Of a DNA stretch of 45,587 nucleotides, positions 29,839 to 39,676 are shown piece after piece (position 1 is the first letter of the stretch; every line of letters begins with the position of its first letter). Position numbers and translations under genes: made by a program. The stretch comes from an uncultured Bacilli bacterium (GTDB taxonomy: Bacteria; Bacillota_I; Bacilli_A; RF39; UBA660): assembly GCA_905235045.1 (NCBI GenBank), contig CAJOJO010000002.1:1-45587 (forward strand), read 5' to 3'. The notes under the pieces are model-generated. The model saw only the letters and a program-made list of their open reading frames with translations. It did no database searches and was not told where the DNA came from.

Positions 29839-30315
29839 ATGCAAAAAATAACTCGTTTATCTAGCTTAATAGCGTTATCTATTGTATTAGGTATTTTAGA
29901 AAGTTTTATTCCTTTATTTAGTATTCCTGGTATTAAATTAGGATTAGCAAATATCGTTATAGTTACTACTTTATACATTTATGGACTAAAAGAAGCAGTA
30001 TTAGTATCAATCCTAAGAATTCTATTTATAAGCGTTTTAAGAACTGGTTTTGGACTTAACCTATATTTTAGTTTAGGTGGATCTATTTTAAGCTTATTTG
30101 GCATGTTTATAGCTAAAAAAATTAATTTTTCAATTATTGGTGTAAGTATAATTGGTTCTACTTGTCATATTTTAGGACAAATTACTATTGCTATTATTCT
30201 ATTAAATACTAATTTAACTTATTATTTACCTTTAATGATTGTTTTAAGCATTATCACTGGAACAATAATCGGTTATATAAGCCAAGAAAATATTAAATTT
30301 TTAAAAAATAAATAA
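29839..30315 (+). CDS. Gx transporter / heptaprenyl diphosphate synthase component I-type membrane protein
   Basis: ESFIPLFSIPGIKLGLANIVIVTTLYIYG; downstream of apbE and NusG_II. Confidence 0.82.
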   Translation: MQKITRLSSLIALSIVLGILESFIPLFSIPGIKLGLANIVIVTTLYIYGLKEAVLVSILRILFISVLRTGFGLNLYFSLGGSILSLFGMFIAKKINFSIIGVSIIGSTCHILGQITIAIILLNTNLTYYLPLMIVLSIITGTIIGYISQENIKFLKNK

Positions 30316-30339
30316 GACTATTAAAATAGTCTTTTTTTT
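30316..30339 (+). terminator. Rho-independent terminator, same hairpin as after queA
   Basis: GACTATT-AA-AATAGTC-T8 followed by GATATAAT. Confidence 0.75.
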
Positions 30340-30366
30340 GATATAATCTTAATAGGTGATTTTAGT

Positions 30367-31320
30367 ATGCTATATCTTTTATATGGAAAAGAATTCATCC
30401 TAATGAATGAATTTATTGATAATATTAAGAAAAAAAATAATATTGATAAATATAATACTGAATACTTTGATTTAGAAAACAATAGGGTAAAAGAGATTAT
30501 TGATGCAGCTAATACAATATCATTATTTGATGAAAAAAAACTAATTATTGTTGATAATAGTTATATATTTACAAGTAATAATAAAAAAGTAGATGAAGAA
30601 GATTTAAAATACTTAGATGATTACTTAAAATTACCAAACGAAAAAACAATTATAATATTTAAAACAAATAATGAAGCAATTGATTCTCGTAAAAAAATAG
30701 TTAGTTTATTTAAAAAAATCGGTGAAGTAAAAGAATTTAATAAAGTAGTTAATTTAAATGAAAAAATAATTGAATATTTAAATCCATATAAAATAGATCA
30801 AAAAACAATTTCTTATTTTATTAACCGAGTTGGTGAAAACATAGATACTATTTATCAAGAATGTGAAAAAATAAAATTATATAAAGATAAAGATACTAAC
30901 ATTACAATCGAGGATATTGAAAGTTTGACAACTAAAAGTATAAATACCGATATATTTTATCTAATAGATAATATTTTAAGTAATAATAAAGAAATAGCTT
31001 TAGAATGTTACTATGAAATGATTAAAAAAGGTGAAGAACCTATTAAAATTATTATAATGATAGCTAATCAATACCGCTTAATTTTACAAGTAAAAGAATT
31101 AGTAAAAAAAGGATATCGTGAACACGATATTGTTGATATTCTAGAACAAAAACCTTATTCAATTAGAAAAGCTATGGAAAGAATGAATAAATATACTAAA
31201 GATGAATTATACTTATACTTAAATAATTTAGCCGAATTAGATATAAATATTAAAAGTGGATTAGTAGATAAAAATATTGGTTTTGAAATGTTTTTATTAA
31301 ATATAAAAAAGGAACAGTAA
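30367..31320 (+). CDS. holA: DNA polymerase III delta subunit
   Basis: YLLYGKEFILMNEFIDNIKK; IDNILSNNKEIAL; just upstream of convergent gspE-like gene. Confidence 0.85.
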   Translation: MLYLLYGKEFILMNEFIDNIKKKNNIDKYNTEYFDLENNRVKEIIDAANTISLFDEKKLIIVDNSYIFTSNNKKVDEEDLKYLDDYLKLPNEKTIIIFKTNNEAIDSRKKIVSLFKKIGEVKEFNKVVNLNEKIIEYLNPYKIDQKTISYFINRVGENIDTIYQECEKIKLYKDKDTNITIEDIESLTTKSINTDIFYLIDNILSNNKEIALECYYEMIKKGEEPIKIIIMIANQYRLILQVKELVKKGYREHDIVDILEQKPYSIRKAMERMNKYTKDELYLYLNNLAELDINIKSGLVDKNIGFEMFLLNIKKEQ

Positions 31321-31328
31321 TGTTCCTT

Positions 31329-32804
31329 TTAAAATTCCATATTCATTAAGTCATCCTCATCTTCTTCAACAGGTTCAGATTTTGGAGTTTCCTTAACTTC
31401 AGGTTCTTCTTTTGGTTCTTCTTTAACTGGTTCAGGTTCTTCTTTTGGTTCTTCTTTCTTAATTTCAGGTTCTACTTTAGGCTCTTCTTTAACTTCAACT
31501 TTTTCTTCAAAAGTAGGCATTTCAAATTGTGGAGCACTTTCAGTTGTACTACTAGCTTCTTGAGAAATCTTAGTAACTTTTAATGCTTCATTTAAATCAT
31601 ATGTACTTTCTTTTGAATCATCATTATCAAGTTCAATAAGTTTTAATACTTCTTCTAGAGTAGTTTCACCTTGAACAACTTTTTCTAAACCATCTTGAAG
31701 TAGGGTAGTAACATCTGAAGAATAAACCAAGTGTCTTAATTTATCTTTTGGCATATTACTACTAATAGCATCTTTTATTTCTTGATTTACTAACAATACT
31801 TCATGTAAGGCAATACGACCAACATATCCATTAGAACATTCATCGCATCCTTCAGTAGTGTATATTTCATCAATATCACGATGAAGAACTTTTTTAAATA
31901 TTTCTTTTTCGTAATCATTAGTTTTCTTTTTCTTTTTACATTTAGGACATAATTTACGAGCTAACTTTTGAGAAACAATTCCTGTTAAAGCAGAAGCAAG
32001 TAAGTATCTTTCAACTTCCATATCTAATAAACGTTCAATTGTATTTAATGAGTTATTAGTGTGGATAGTAGATAATACTATATGACCTGTAATTGATGCT
32101 CTAACAGCTATTTTGGCAGTTTCTGTATCACGAATTTCTCCGACCATAATAACGTTAGGGTCTTGACGTAAAATAGATCTTAAAGCACTAGCAAACGTTA
32201 AACCAATTTCACTATTTGTTTGAACTTGGTTAACACCTTCAATGTTCATTTCTATTGGGTCTTCAACAGTAATAATATTAGTATCTTCTCTGTTTAATTT
32301 TTGTAAAACAGCATAAACTGTGGTTGATTTACCAGTACCAGTAGCACCAGTTACTAGAATAATACCATTTGGTAAACTAATCATTTTCATTATCTTTTCA
32401 AAATTGCTTTCACTAAAGCCTAAGGCTTCAAGACCACTAGTACTCATAGAGTAGTCTAAGATACGAATAACGATTTTTTCACCATTTAGTGTTGGTAAAC
32501 AAGAAACACGCAAATCTAAGTTTAATCCTTGAATAGTAGCTTTAATCGCACCATCTTGTGGTAATCTTGTTTCGGTAATGTTCATTCCAGCCAAGATTTT
32601 AACACGTGTTACTAAATTTTTCTTTATTGAATTTGGAACTTCTGAATAATCACTCAATGATCCATCAACTCTTATACGAATCTTCATAAAATCTTCATGT
32701 GGATCAAAGTGAATATCACTGGCTCCTTTTTTACTAGCATCAACCAATATTTCGTTTACAACCTCAACAACAGGCATTTTTTCAAAATCAAATTTTTTTA
32801 ACAT
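31329..32804 (-). CDS. GspE/PilB-type secretion ATPase with Glu/Pro/Lys-rich C-terminal tail
   Basis: ILVTGATGTGKSTTVYAVL, ITVEDPIEMNIEGVNQVQ, CPKCKKKKK...CDECSNGYVGR zinc motif; start chosen after GGGGATGAAGAA. Confidence 0.93.
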   Translation of the reverse strand: MLKKFDFEKMPVVEVVNEILVDASKKGASDIHFDPHEDFMKIRIRVDGSLSDYSEVPNSIKKNLVTRVKILAGMNITETRLPQDGAIKATIQGLNLDLRVSCLPTLNGEKIVIRILDYSMSTSGLEALGFSESNFEKIMKMISLPNGIILVTGATGTGKSTTVYAVLQKLNREDTNIITVEDPIEMNIEGVNQVQTNSEIGLTFASALRSILRQDPNVIMVGEIRDTETAKIAVRASITGHIVLSTIHTNNSLNTIERLLDMEVERYLLASALTGIVSQKLARKLCPKCKKKKKTNDYEKEIFKKVLHRDIDEIYTTEGCDECSNGYVGRIALHEVLLVNQEIKDAISSNMPKDKLRHLVYSSDVTTLLQDGLEKVVQGETTLEEVLKLIELDNDDSKESTYDLNEALKVTKISQEASSTTESAPQFEMPTFEEKVEVKEEPKVEPEIKKEEPKEEPEPVKEEPKEEPEVKETPKSEPVEEDEDDLMNMEF

Positions 32805-32908
32805 TTCTTCATCCCCTTTAGTCATAAATTTCAATTTTTGACTAGCTTTTATTCTGAATATATTATATAATAGATTTGAAAGAATTACAATAAAAAGGAG
32901 TAAACTTT

Positions 32909-33451
32909 ATGAAAAAAAATAAAAATGCTTTAAATAATAGCGGATTTATGCTTTTAGAAACGCTAATTGTATCAACTGTTATCCTAGGAACATTAGTTTT
33001 TCTTTACGTTCAATTTGTTAATGTAAAATCAAGTTATGAAGTTAGTTTTACATATAATACTATTCCTGGTATTTTTATGAGTAAAGAACTAAGTCAATTT
33101 ATTGTTACACTAGATAATAATGGATATTCTAATTTACAAAACAAATTAAACAATAGTTCAGATGGATATGTAAGTATTGATCCTGAAATTGATTTTATAA
33201 ACCCAAACGACACTGAATTATATAAGGAAATGATAAGAACTATGAATATTAGTTATGTATTATTTGTTAATGATGATTTAACTAATTTAAAAACATACTT
33301 ATCAAATAACAATAATGTTTCTGAAATCTTTCAGCCACAATTTAAAAAATATATTTTGAATTTAGATACTGATAAAACAAATAAAAATCGTTTAATTGTA
33401 GCATTTGCGGATAAAACATTTGCTTCCGTTTTAATAGGAGGTGAAAACTAA
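32909..33451 (+). CDS. type IV prepilin-like protein
   Basis: NNSGFMLLETLIVSTVILGTLVFL N-methylation-like signal. Confidence 0.7.
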   Translation: MKKNKNALNNSGFMLLETLIVSTVILGTLVFLYVQFVNVKSSYEVSFTYNTIPGIFMSKELSQFIVTLDNNGYSNLQNKLNNSSDGYVSIDPEIDFINPNDTELYKEMIRTMNISYVLFVNDDLTNLKTYLSNNNNVSEIFQPQFKKYILNLDTDKTNKNRLIVAFADKTFASVLIGGEN

Positions 33452-34665
33452 TGAAGAAAAAAGGATTTACTGTTGTTGAATTAACTGTATCATTTTCATT
33501 AGTATCAATTATCGCAATTATGTTATTTAACTTGATATTTTCTTTAAAAGAACTATATGTTAGTGGTGATATTAAAACCTCATTACTAAATAAACAAGCA
33601 ATAATGGATAAAAAAATCTATGATGATTTAAATACAAGAGACTTAAGAAGTATTACAGCTTGTGGTATATCATGTTTAACATTTGAATATACTGATGGAA
33701 ATGCAAAATTATTAATTGATGTAGGTGCCAATACAATTACATATGATAATTACACAATGAAACTAAATAAAGGTACCCAAATTGAGCAAGTAAGCTTTGA
33801 TACCTATTTTTATATATCAACAAATATTAAAAATAATGCCGTATTTCATTTAGATATACCAATTAAAACAACTTTATTAGATGATGACTTTGGTATTCAT
33901 ATTGTTAAAACATACAATACCGAAGATGTTAACATTAATAAACAATTAGATTTTAATGAAGCAACAATAATTGCTAATGGCGTTACAATGCCACTAACAT
34001 TAATTGATCAAGGTGAAGATTGGACTATTGCCTTAGATGAAGATAATAATCCTAATTTCTTAACTCAAAACACTGAAAACAAAGTTATATTTGCGCATAT
34101 TTTTCATCAAGAACAAGGAACTTATTATGATGATTATAAATCATTTTTAAAATCTAAAGATGCTAATAAAATGAGTACTTTAAAATCACTAGAAATATTT
34201 AGAAACAAAAAAAGAGTTAGTGAAATAACAAGTATTCTAAAAGAGGTAGAAGATACTGAAAAAGTTAAAAACGCAATCGATGAAGATTTTTCTAATGGTT
34301 ACTTTGAACTAATCATTGATTATCCAAGTTTGAATAATGCTGGGGCATTTAAAAACTATAATAGATGGATGCAAACAAGTAACTTTACCAACAATAAAAA
34401 AATCGAAGAAGGCTTATTCATTGATACTATGAATAGTGGAGATCAAACATGGCAAAATGGTTTACGTTATGTAAATAGTGATGAAAACTATGTTACAGGT
34501 AGTAATAATAATCAATTATTCGCTATCGGAATGAAAAAAGATATTGCTAACGATACTGGATATACCATTAAAAATCCTGATGGAACAAATGCTACTAATG
34601 TAGATATTTGGGTTAGAGTAAATGAATATATTGAAAACTATAGCTTAGTTACATTAGTTTACTAA
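33451..34665 (+). CDS. type IV prepilin-like protein
   Basis: KKKGFTVVELTVSFSLVSIIAIMLFNLIF class III signal peptide. Confidence 0.78.
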   Translation: MKKKGFTVVELTVSFSLVSIIAIMLFNLIFSLKELYVSGDIKTSLLNKQAIMDKKIYDDLNTRDLRSITACGISCLTFEYTDGNAKLLIDVGANTITYDNYTMKLNKGTQIEQVSFDTYFYISTNIKNNAVFHLDIPIKTTLLDDDFGIHIVKTYNTEDVNINKQLDFNEATIIANGVTMPLTLIDQGEDWTIALDEDNNPNFLTQNTENKVIFAHIFHQEQGTYYDDYKSFLKSKDANKMSTLKSLEIFRNKKRVSEITSILKEVEDTEKVKNAIDEDFSNGYFELIIDYPSLNNAGAFKNYNRWMQTSNFTNNKKIEEGLFIDTMNSGDQTWQNGLRYVNSDENYVTGSNNNQLFAIGMKKDIANDTGYTIKNPDGTNATNVDIWVRVNEYIENYSLVTLVY

Positions 34666-35536
34666 TAATAAATACCAACATACCAGAAATAAAGGCATGT
34701 AATAAACGTGCTAATAGGTAAGGTTGGTATTTTATTTTGCCATCAATTATACTTAATACTTGAAAATGAACACATAATCCACCAAAAGAAAGAATCATTA
34801 CAATTAAAATCGGATTATTTTTTACATAATTTATTCCGTTTGTCATTTCCAAAAATATATTAGTAAAATATTTAAAAATAAAAGGTAAATTAGAATTATT
34901 AATAATTGTATTTATAATCATAAAAAAAATAATTGTTCCTAAAATAAGTAATAAAGTATCAATACTATTTTTAATACTATTTTTTAAAATAGTTCCAAAA
35001 GGTTTTACATTATATACCATTTTTTTATTATCGGATTCACTAATATTTCTAAATAATAAACCAATAATAATATTAGTACTATAATGAACTATAAGAATAA
35101 TAATTGCCGTATTAAAACCAACAATACTTTTTATAAAACCCAAAATAAATAAGGGACTAGAAAAATGCGTAAAAGCTAATAATTTAGTTGCTTCTTCTTT
35201 ACTAATTAAATTTTCATCATATACTTCCTTAATATATTTCGCACTACTAGGAAATCCAGATAACATACTCATAAAAAATATATATACACCAATTCCATTT
35301 ATTTTAAATAAATAATAAAATGGTTTTTCAAATATAATAGCTAAAAAGTGAGCAAATCCATAATTAAGTAAAAAACTATTAATCATAAACATTGGCAATA
35401 AATTTGGTAATACTTGATAATACCAAATATTTATTGCTTCAAAAAAGCAAAATTTAATATTATCATTATTAATAAAAATTTGTATAGTTATGTAAATAAA
35501 AAAGAAAAGTAGTAAAAAATTAACTATTTTTTTCAT
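34649..35536 (-). CDS. YlbJ-like (nucleoside recognition domain) membrane protein
   Basis: VLPNLLPMFMINSFLLNYG; MLSGFPSSAKYIKEVYDENLISKEEATKLLAFTHFSSPLFILG. Confidence 0.75.
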   Translation of the reverse strand: MKKIVNFLLLFFFIYITIQIFINNDNIKFCFFEAINIWYYQVLPNLLPMFMINSFLLNYGFAHFLAIIFEKPFYYLFKINGIGVYIFFMSMLSGFPSSAKYIKEVYDENLISKEEATKLLAFTHFSSPLFILGFIKSIVGFNTAIIILIVHYSTNIIIGLLFRNISESDNKKMVYNVKPFGTILKNSIKNSIDTLLLILGTIIFFMIINTIINNSNLPFIFKYFTNIFLEMTNGINYVKNNPILIVMILSFGGLCVHFQVLSIIDGKIKYQPYLLARLLHAFISGMLVFIISKLM

Positions 35537-35588
35537 AAAATCACCATTTTATATTATAATTGTATTATAAGAAATGGGGGAAAAGACC

Positions 35589-36539
35589 ATGATTAAAAGA
35601 ATATTAAAAGAATATTGGTATTGTTTTTTTGTATTCATCTTATCCTTTTTACTAGTATTTATTAAATTACCATATACTATTGAAAGAACTGGTGGTTTAA
35701 TTAATTTAAATGATCGAATAGAAGGATATGAAACAAATGGGTCATTTAATATGGCTTATGTAGCTTCTTCCGATGCGAATGTATTAACTTATTTATATAG
35801 TTTAATTGATCGTAATTGGGATGCAATTCCGGTAAATAAAAATACTACGCAAAAAGAAACTGATTATCTTGGTAAAAGATATTTTCAAACATCTAATCAA
35901 GTAGCTGAATTAGTTGCCTATAAACTTGCTAACAAAGATATTAAAATTGATAAAACTCATTTTTATGTAACATATGTTGATGAAAACAGCAAATCAGATA
36001 TTGAAATAGGTGATGAAATAATTGCGATTAATGGTACTAATATAACTAATGAAAATGATATTAGTGAATTAATTAATCAAAGTAAAAAAACAGTTAAATT
36101 AACCGTTTTAAATAATGATAAAAAATTAACTCGCACCGCCAAAAAATATACATTAGATGGTAAAGAAGTAATTGGTATTCTAATTTTACCATCATTTGAA
36201 TTTAAAAGTAATTTAAAATTTAAATCTGATAATACTGAATATGGCCCATCTGGTGGATTTATGATGGCTCTTACTATCTATGATCATATAACTAATTCTA
36301 ACCTAGCAAAAGGGCGTATTATTGCCGGAACAGGCACTATTGCCTTAGACGGTACTGTAGGTGAAATAGGTGGTGTTAAACATAAAATAAAAGGAGCTGT
36401 TAATAATGGAGCAGAAATATTCTTTGTCCCAAAAGAAAACTATAAAGAAGCAATAAATTTAAAAAAGAAATATAACTATAACATCGATGTAGTTAAAATT
36501 ACCAACATTCAAGAAGCAATAGATTATTTAAAAAAATAA
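35589..36539 (+). CDS. PDZ-Lon (S16) protease, YlbL-like
   Basis: PDZ-like region; GPSGGFMMALTIYDHITNSNLAKGRIIAGTGTIALDGTVGEIGGVKHKIKGA. Confidence 0.88.
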   Translation: MIKRILKEYWYCFFVFILSFLLVFIKLPYTIERTGGLINLNDRIEGYETNGSFNMAYVASSDANVLTYLYSLIDRNWDAIPVNKNTTQKETDYLGKRYFQTSNQVAELVAYKLANKDIKIDKTHFYVTYVDENSKSDIEIGDEIIAINGTNITNENDISELINQSKKTVKLTVLNNDKKLTRTAKKYTLDGKEVIGILILPSFEFKSNLKFKSDNTEYGPSGGFMMALTIYDHITNSNLAKGRIIAGTGTIALDGTVGEIGGVKHKIKGAVNNGAEIFFVPKENYKEAINLKKKYNYNIDVVKITNIQEAIDYLKK

Positions 36540-36551
36540 AAGCTATTGCTT

Positions 36552-37478
36552 TTATTTTGCTTCAACAAATATTTTATCATTAAATTTATGTTGAATTGGT
36601 TCTGTTGTAAGTAAAGTATTTGCATCAATTAAGAAATAAGTATCAATCAACATATTTGCTCCAGTATTAACTACCGGATCATCCCATGTTAAATCTAGAT
36701 GTTTCCATTTACCATCAATATTTACTAAATTCCAAATATGTTTTTCACTAGAAACTTTATAATTTTCTAAACCTAACTTATCTAAGAATAAAGCCATCGC
36801 ATCTGTATAACCACCACATATAGCTTTACCAGTGAATAAAGGGCCATAAGCTGTATTAGAAGGGTGTTTCAAACTTGTTATTGCATTACTTTTTATTTCG
36901 TTAGATCTTTCTTCATCATATGAAGTATTATTTATTATATAATCATGAAATGCTTTTATTTTTTGTTCAATAGTCATATCATCAGTTATTATTTCATTAT
37001 ATATTTCATCTATTTTTTCGTTTATAACTTTTATATCTTCATCTCCATATAATTTATCAACTGATATATTAACTCTTCCGTAACTATTCATATTAACAAC
37101 TATTTTATTATAACTATTATATGTACTAACAAAGTTATTGATATTTGAAATTAAAGTAGCATCATTAGTAATATTTTCTACATCTTCCAAACATTTTTTA
37201 TATTCCTTACGTGGACAAAAGAAAGTAAAATTACTCCAGCCATTATTTAATGAAGTATAAATAATATTTAAAATATCTTGTCTTTTTTTTGGAGTAAAAT
37301 CATCTGTAAGTTGAACAAATTCAAAATTATAATCACGAGCATACTCGTTTTTTTCATCATACTCAAAATCTTCTTTATAAACAAAATTATACATTACATA
37401 TTCAACTATATCATCGTAGTAATAATATATTCCGTAAATCATTCCAATTAAAATTAACGTTGTTATAAGTTTTTTCAT
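36552..37478 (-). CDS. transglutaminase-like protein, membrane-anchored
   Basis: GKAICGGYTDAMALFLDKLGL ... HIWNLVNIDGKWKHLDLTWDDP Cys-His-Asp triad. Confidence 0.85.
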   Translation of the reverse strand: MKKLITTLILIGMIYGIYYYYDDIVEYVMYNFVYKEDFEYDEKNEYARDYNFEFVQLTDDFTPKKRQDILNIIYTSLNNGWSNFTFFCPRKEYKKCLEDVENITNDATLISNINNFVSTYNSYNKIVVNMNSYGRVNISVDKLYGDEDIKVINEKIDEIYNEIITDDMTIEQKIKAFHDYIINNTSYDEERSNEIKSNAITSLKHPSNTAYGPLFTGKAICGGYTDAMALFLDKLGLENYKVSSEKHIWNLVNIDGKWKHLDLTWDDPVVNTGANMLIDTYFLIDANTLLTTEPIQHKFNDKIFVEAK

Positions 37479-37529
37479 ATTATCACCTACAATAATTATA
37501 ACATAAATGTAAAAAAAAAGAAGTAAAAA

Positions 37530-37796
37530 TTACTTCATAGCGTTAACTTTAAGTGTTAAACGTGATTTATTACGAGCTACATAATTTGGTTTAACAATTC
37601 CAGCAGCAGCTGCTTTATCTAATCTTTTAATAGCAATAGCTAATTCTTCAGTAGCTTTAGCTTTATCTTTAGCTAATATTGCTTTTTCAGTATTCTTAAT
37701 AGCATTCTTTAAACTTGCTTTATATACATTATTATTATTTACTTTTCTTTTTAATGAAGTTTTAACTGCTTTTTTAGCATTTTTCATATTTGGCAT
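37530..37796 (-). CDS. rpsT: 30S ribosomal protein S20
   Basis: MPNMKNAKKAVKTSLKRKVNNNNVYKASLKNAIK; C-terminal KSRLTLKVNAMK. Confidence 0.94.
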   Translation of the reverse strand: MPNMKNAKKAVKTSLKRKVNNNNVYKASLKNAIKNTEKAILAKDKAKATEELAIAIKRLDKAAAAGIVKPNYVARNKSRLTLKVNAMK

Positions 37797-37907
37797 ATTT
37801 TCACCTCCAAGTCAAATAGTTCTAATATATTTTAACAAACTTCTAAGAAAAAATCAACAATTACTTATAAAAAGTAAGAAAAAGTCCAAAATATTTGTGG
37901 TGATACT

Positions 37908-38816
37908 ATGAAACACGAAATAGATTTAAAAAATTTTAATATTCATACTGATTTAGTTATTGAAGATCAAAGTATCAAAACAAAATATAATATTGAGGAA
38001 TATAAAGATATAACAGTTACAAAGGTAATTGTAAATAAAGAAAACAAAAATATTTTAAATAGAAAAGAAGGAACATATATCACAATTGAATTTAACGATG
38101 TGACTGATATTGATAATCAAAATAATTTAGAAAAAGTATTTATTAAGTATTTAGAAAAACTAATGAAGAATATTGATAAGAGTAGGGGACTTATTATTGG
38201 TTTAGGTAATAGTAATTCAACTCCTGATTCATTAGGGCCAAACGTTATAAGAGATATTGTTGTTACTACTCACTTAGCTAATATAACAAAATTAGATAAT
38301 GGATTCAATGAAATTGCTGCTTTTTCGCCTGGTGTAACAGGGGATACAGGTATTGAAACAGCTGATATAATTACTAATATTATTAATACTATTAAACCTA
38401 ACTATGTAATTATCGTTGATGCTTTAGCTAGTAAATCAATCGAAAGAGTTAATAAAACTATTCAAATGAGTGACGCTGGAATATCTCCTGGAAGTGGAAT
38501 AGGAAATAATCGTAAGGAATTAAGTAAAGATACTTTAAATATACCAGTTATATCAATTGGCATTCCCACTGTAGTTGATGCAGTATCAATTGTAGCTGAC
38601 ACAATAAATTATATGTACAATGATAAAATAAAACTAATAAACTTAAAAAAATATAATGATAATGAGATTAGAGAAATATTATTTTCAGTTCTAACACCAC
38701 TAGGATATAATTTAATTGTAACACCAAAAGAAATAGATTTTATAATAAAAAAACTTAGCAATATACTAAGTAATGGAATTAATAAGGTAATTCATCCTAA
38801 ACTAAAAATAAAGTAA
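37908..38816 (+). CDS. gpr: spore germination protease GPR
   Basis: LIIGLGNSNSTPDSLGPNVI; FSPGVTGDTGIET; GSGIGNNRKELS; SIGIPTVVDA. Confidence 0.93.
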   Translation: MKHEIDLKNFNIHTDLVIEDQSIKTKYNIEEYKDITVTKVIVNKENKNILNRKEGTYITIEFNDVTDIDNQNNLEKVFIKYLEKLMKNIDKSRGLIIGLGNSNSTPDSLGPNVIRDIVVTTHLANITKLDNGFNEIAAFSPGVTGDTGIETADIITNIINTIKPNYVIIVDALASKSIERVNKTIQMSDAGISPGSGIGNNRKELSKDTLNIPVISIGIPTVVDAVSIVADTINYMYNDKIKLINLKKYNDNEIREILFSVLTPLGYNLIVTPKEIDFIIKKLSNILSNGINKVIHPKLKIK

Positions 38817-38909
38817 ACAGCTTGCTACAAAAGAAGCAATCATTGCAACCAATAAGATAATAGCAGCTATTCTTACTATTAAACTTCTATTGTGTTTTTT
38901 CTTCTTCAT
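38802..38909 (-). CDS. 35-aa single-pass membrane microprotein
   Basis: MKKKKHNRSLIVRIAAIILLVAMIASFVASCLLYF*; GGTGAT RBS and TGTTATAAT promoter upstream; not in ORF track. Confidence 0.6.
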   Translation of the reverse strand: MKKKKHNRSLIVRIAAIILLVAMIASFVASCLLYF

Positions 38910-38985
38910 TATAATCACCTAAATCAATTATAACATATTTATGCATAAAATTAAAACAATTTCATATATTTAACTGGGTGAAAAA

Positions 38986-39594
38986 ATGAAATTAGACAAA
39001 CTAAAAAAAATTAAAACATTATATTTTCTAATTGGTATATCAATTATCGCATTTATTTTTGGCATATTTTTTATTACAATTTTATCTAATAAAGATATCA
39101 GTATTGTTAAAGATTATATAACCACATTTATAACTAATATTCATGATAAACAAATTAATTTTTTAAGCATCCTAAAAGATACCTTCTTTTCTCACTTAAT
39201 TATTTTAATTATTATTTGGTTACTTGGTATATCAATAATTGGCATACCAATTATAATATTTTTCTATTTTTTTAAAATATTTAGTCTTGGTTTTGCATTA
39301 AGTTCTTTTGTTTTAACTTATAAAATAAAAGGGCTTATTTTTAGTTTTTTATATTTATTTCCAAACGAAATTATTAAATATTTTGTTTATACTTTAATAG
39401 TAACTAATTCAATAAAAATATCCAAAAAAATTATTAAATCAATCATGAAAAAGGAAACAATAGATTTTCATGTTTTACTTAAAAAATATACTAAAATTCT
39501 TATTATTTCGATTATAATTATCTTTATTTCCGTAATATATGAAACATTTGCGATACCATATATATTTGACAAATTATATTTTTTGGTAAAATAG
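38986..39594 (+). CDS. spoIIM: stage II sporulation protein M
   Basis: 202 aa polytopic protein; FKIFSLGFALSSFVLTYKIKGLIFSFLYLFPNEIIKY. Confidence 0.82.
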   Translation: MKLDKLKKIKTLYFLIGISIIAFIFGIFFITILSNKDISIVKDYITTFITNIHDKQINFLSILKDTFFSHLIILIIIWLLGISIIGIPIIIFFYFFKIFSLGFALSSFVLTYKIKGLIFSFLYLFPNEIIKYFVYTLIVTNSIKISKKIIKSIMKKETIDFHVLLKKYTKILIISIIIIFISVIYETFAIPYIFDKLYFLVK

Positions 39595-39676
39595 AGGCAA
39601 AAAATGCACTTTACCTTTCGTTTACACCTTGACTTTTAATAGTTATGTGATAAAATTATATTAGGAGGTTTAAGAT

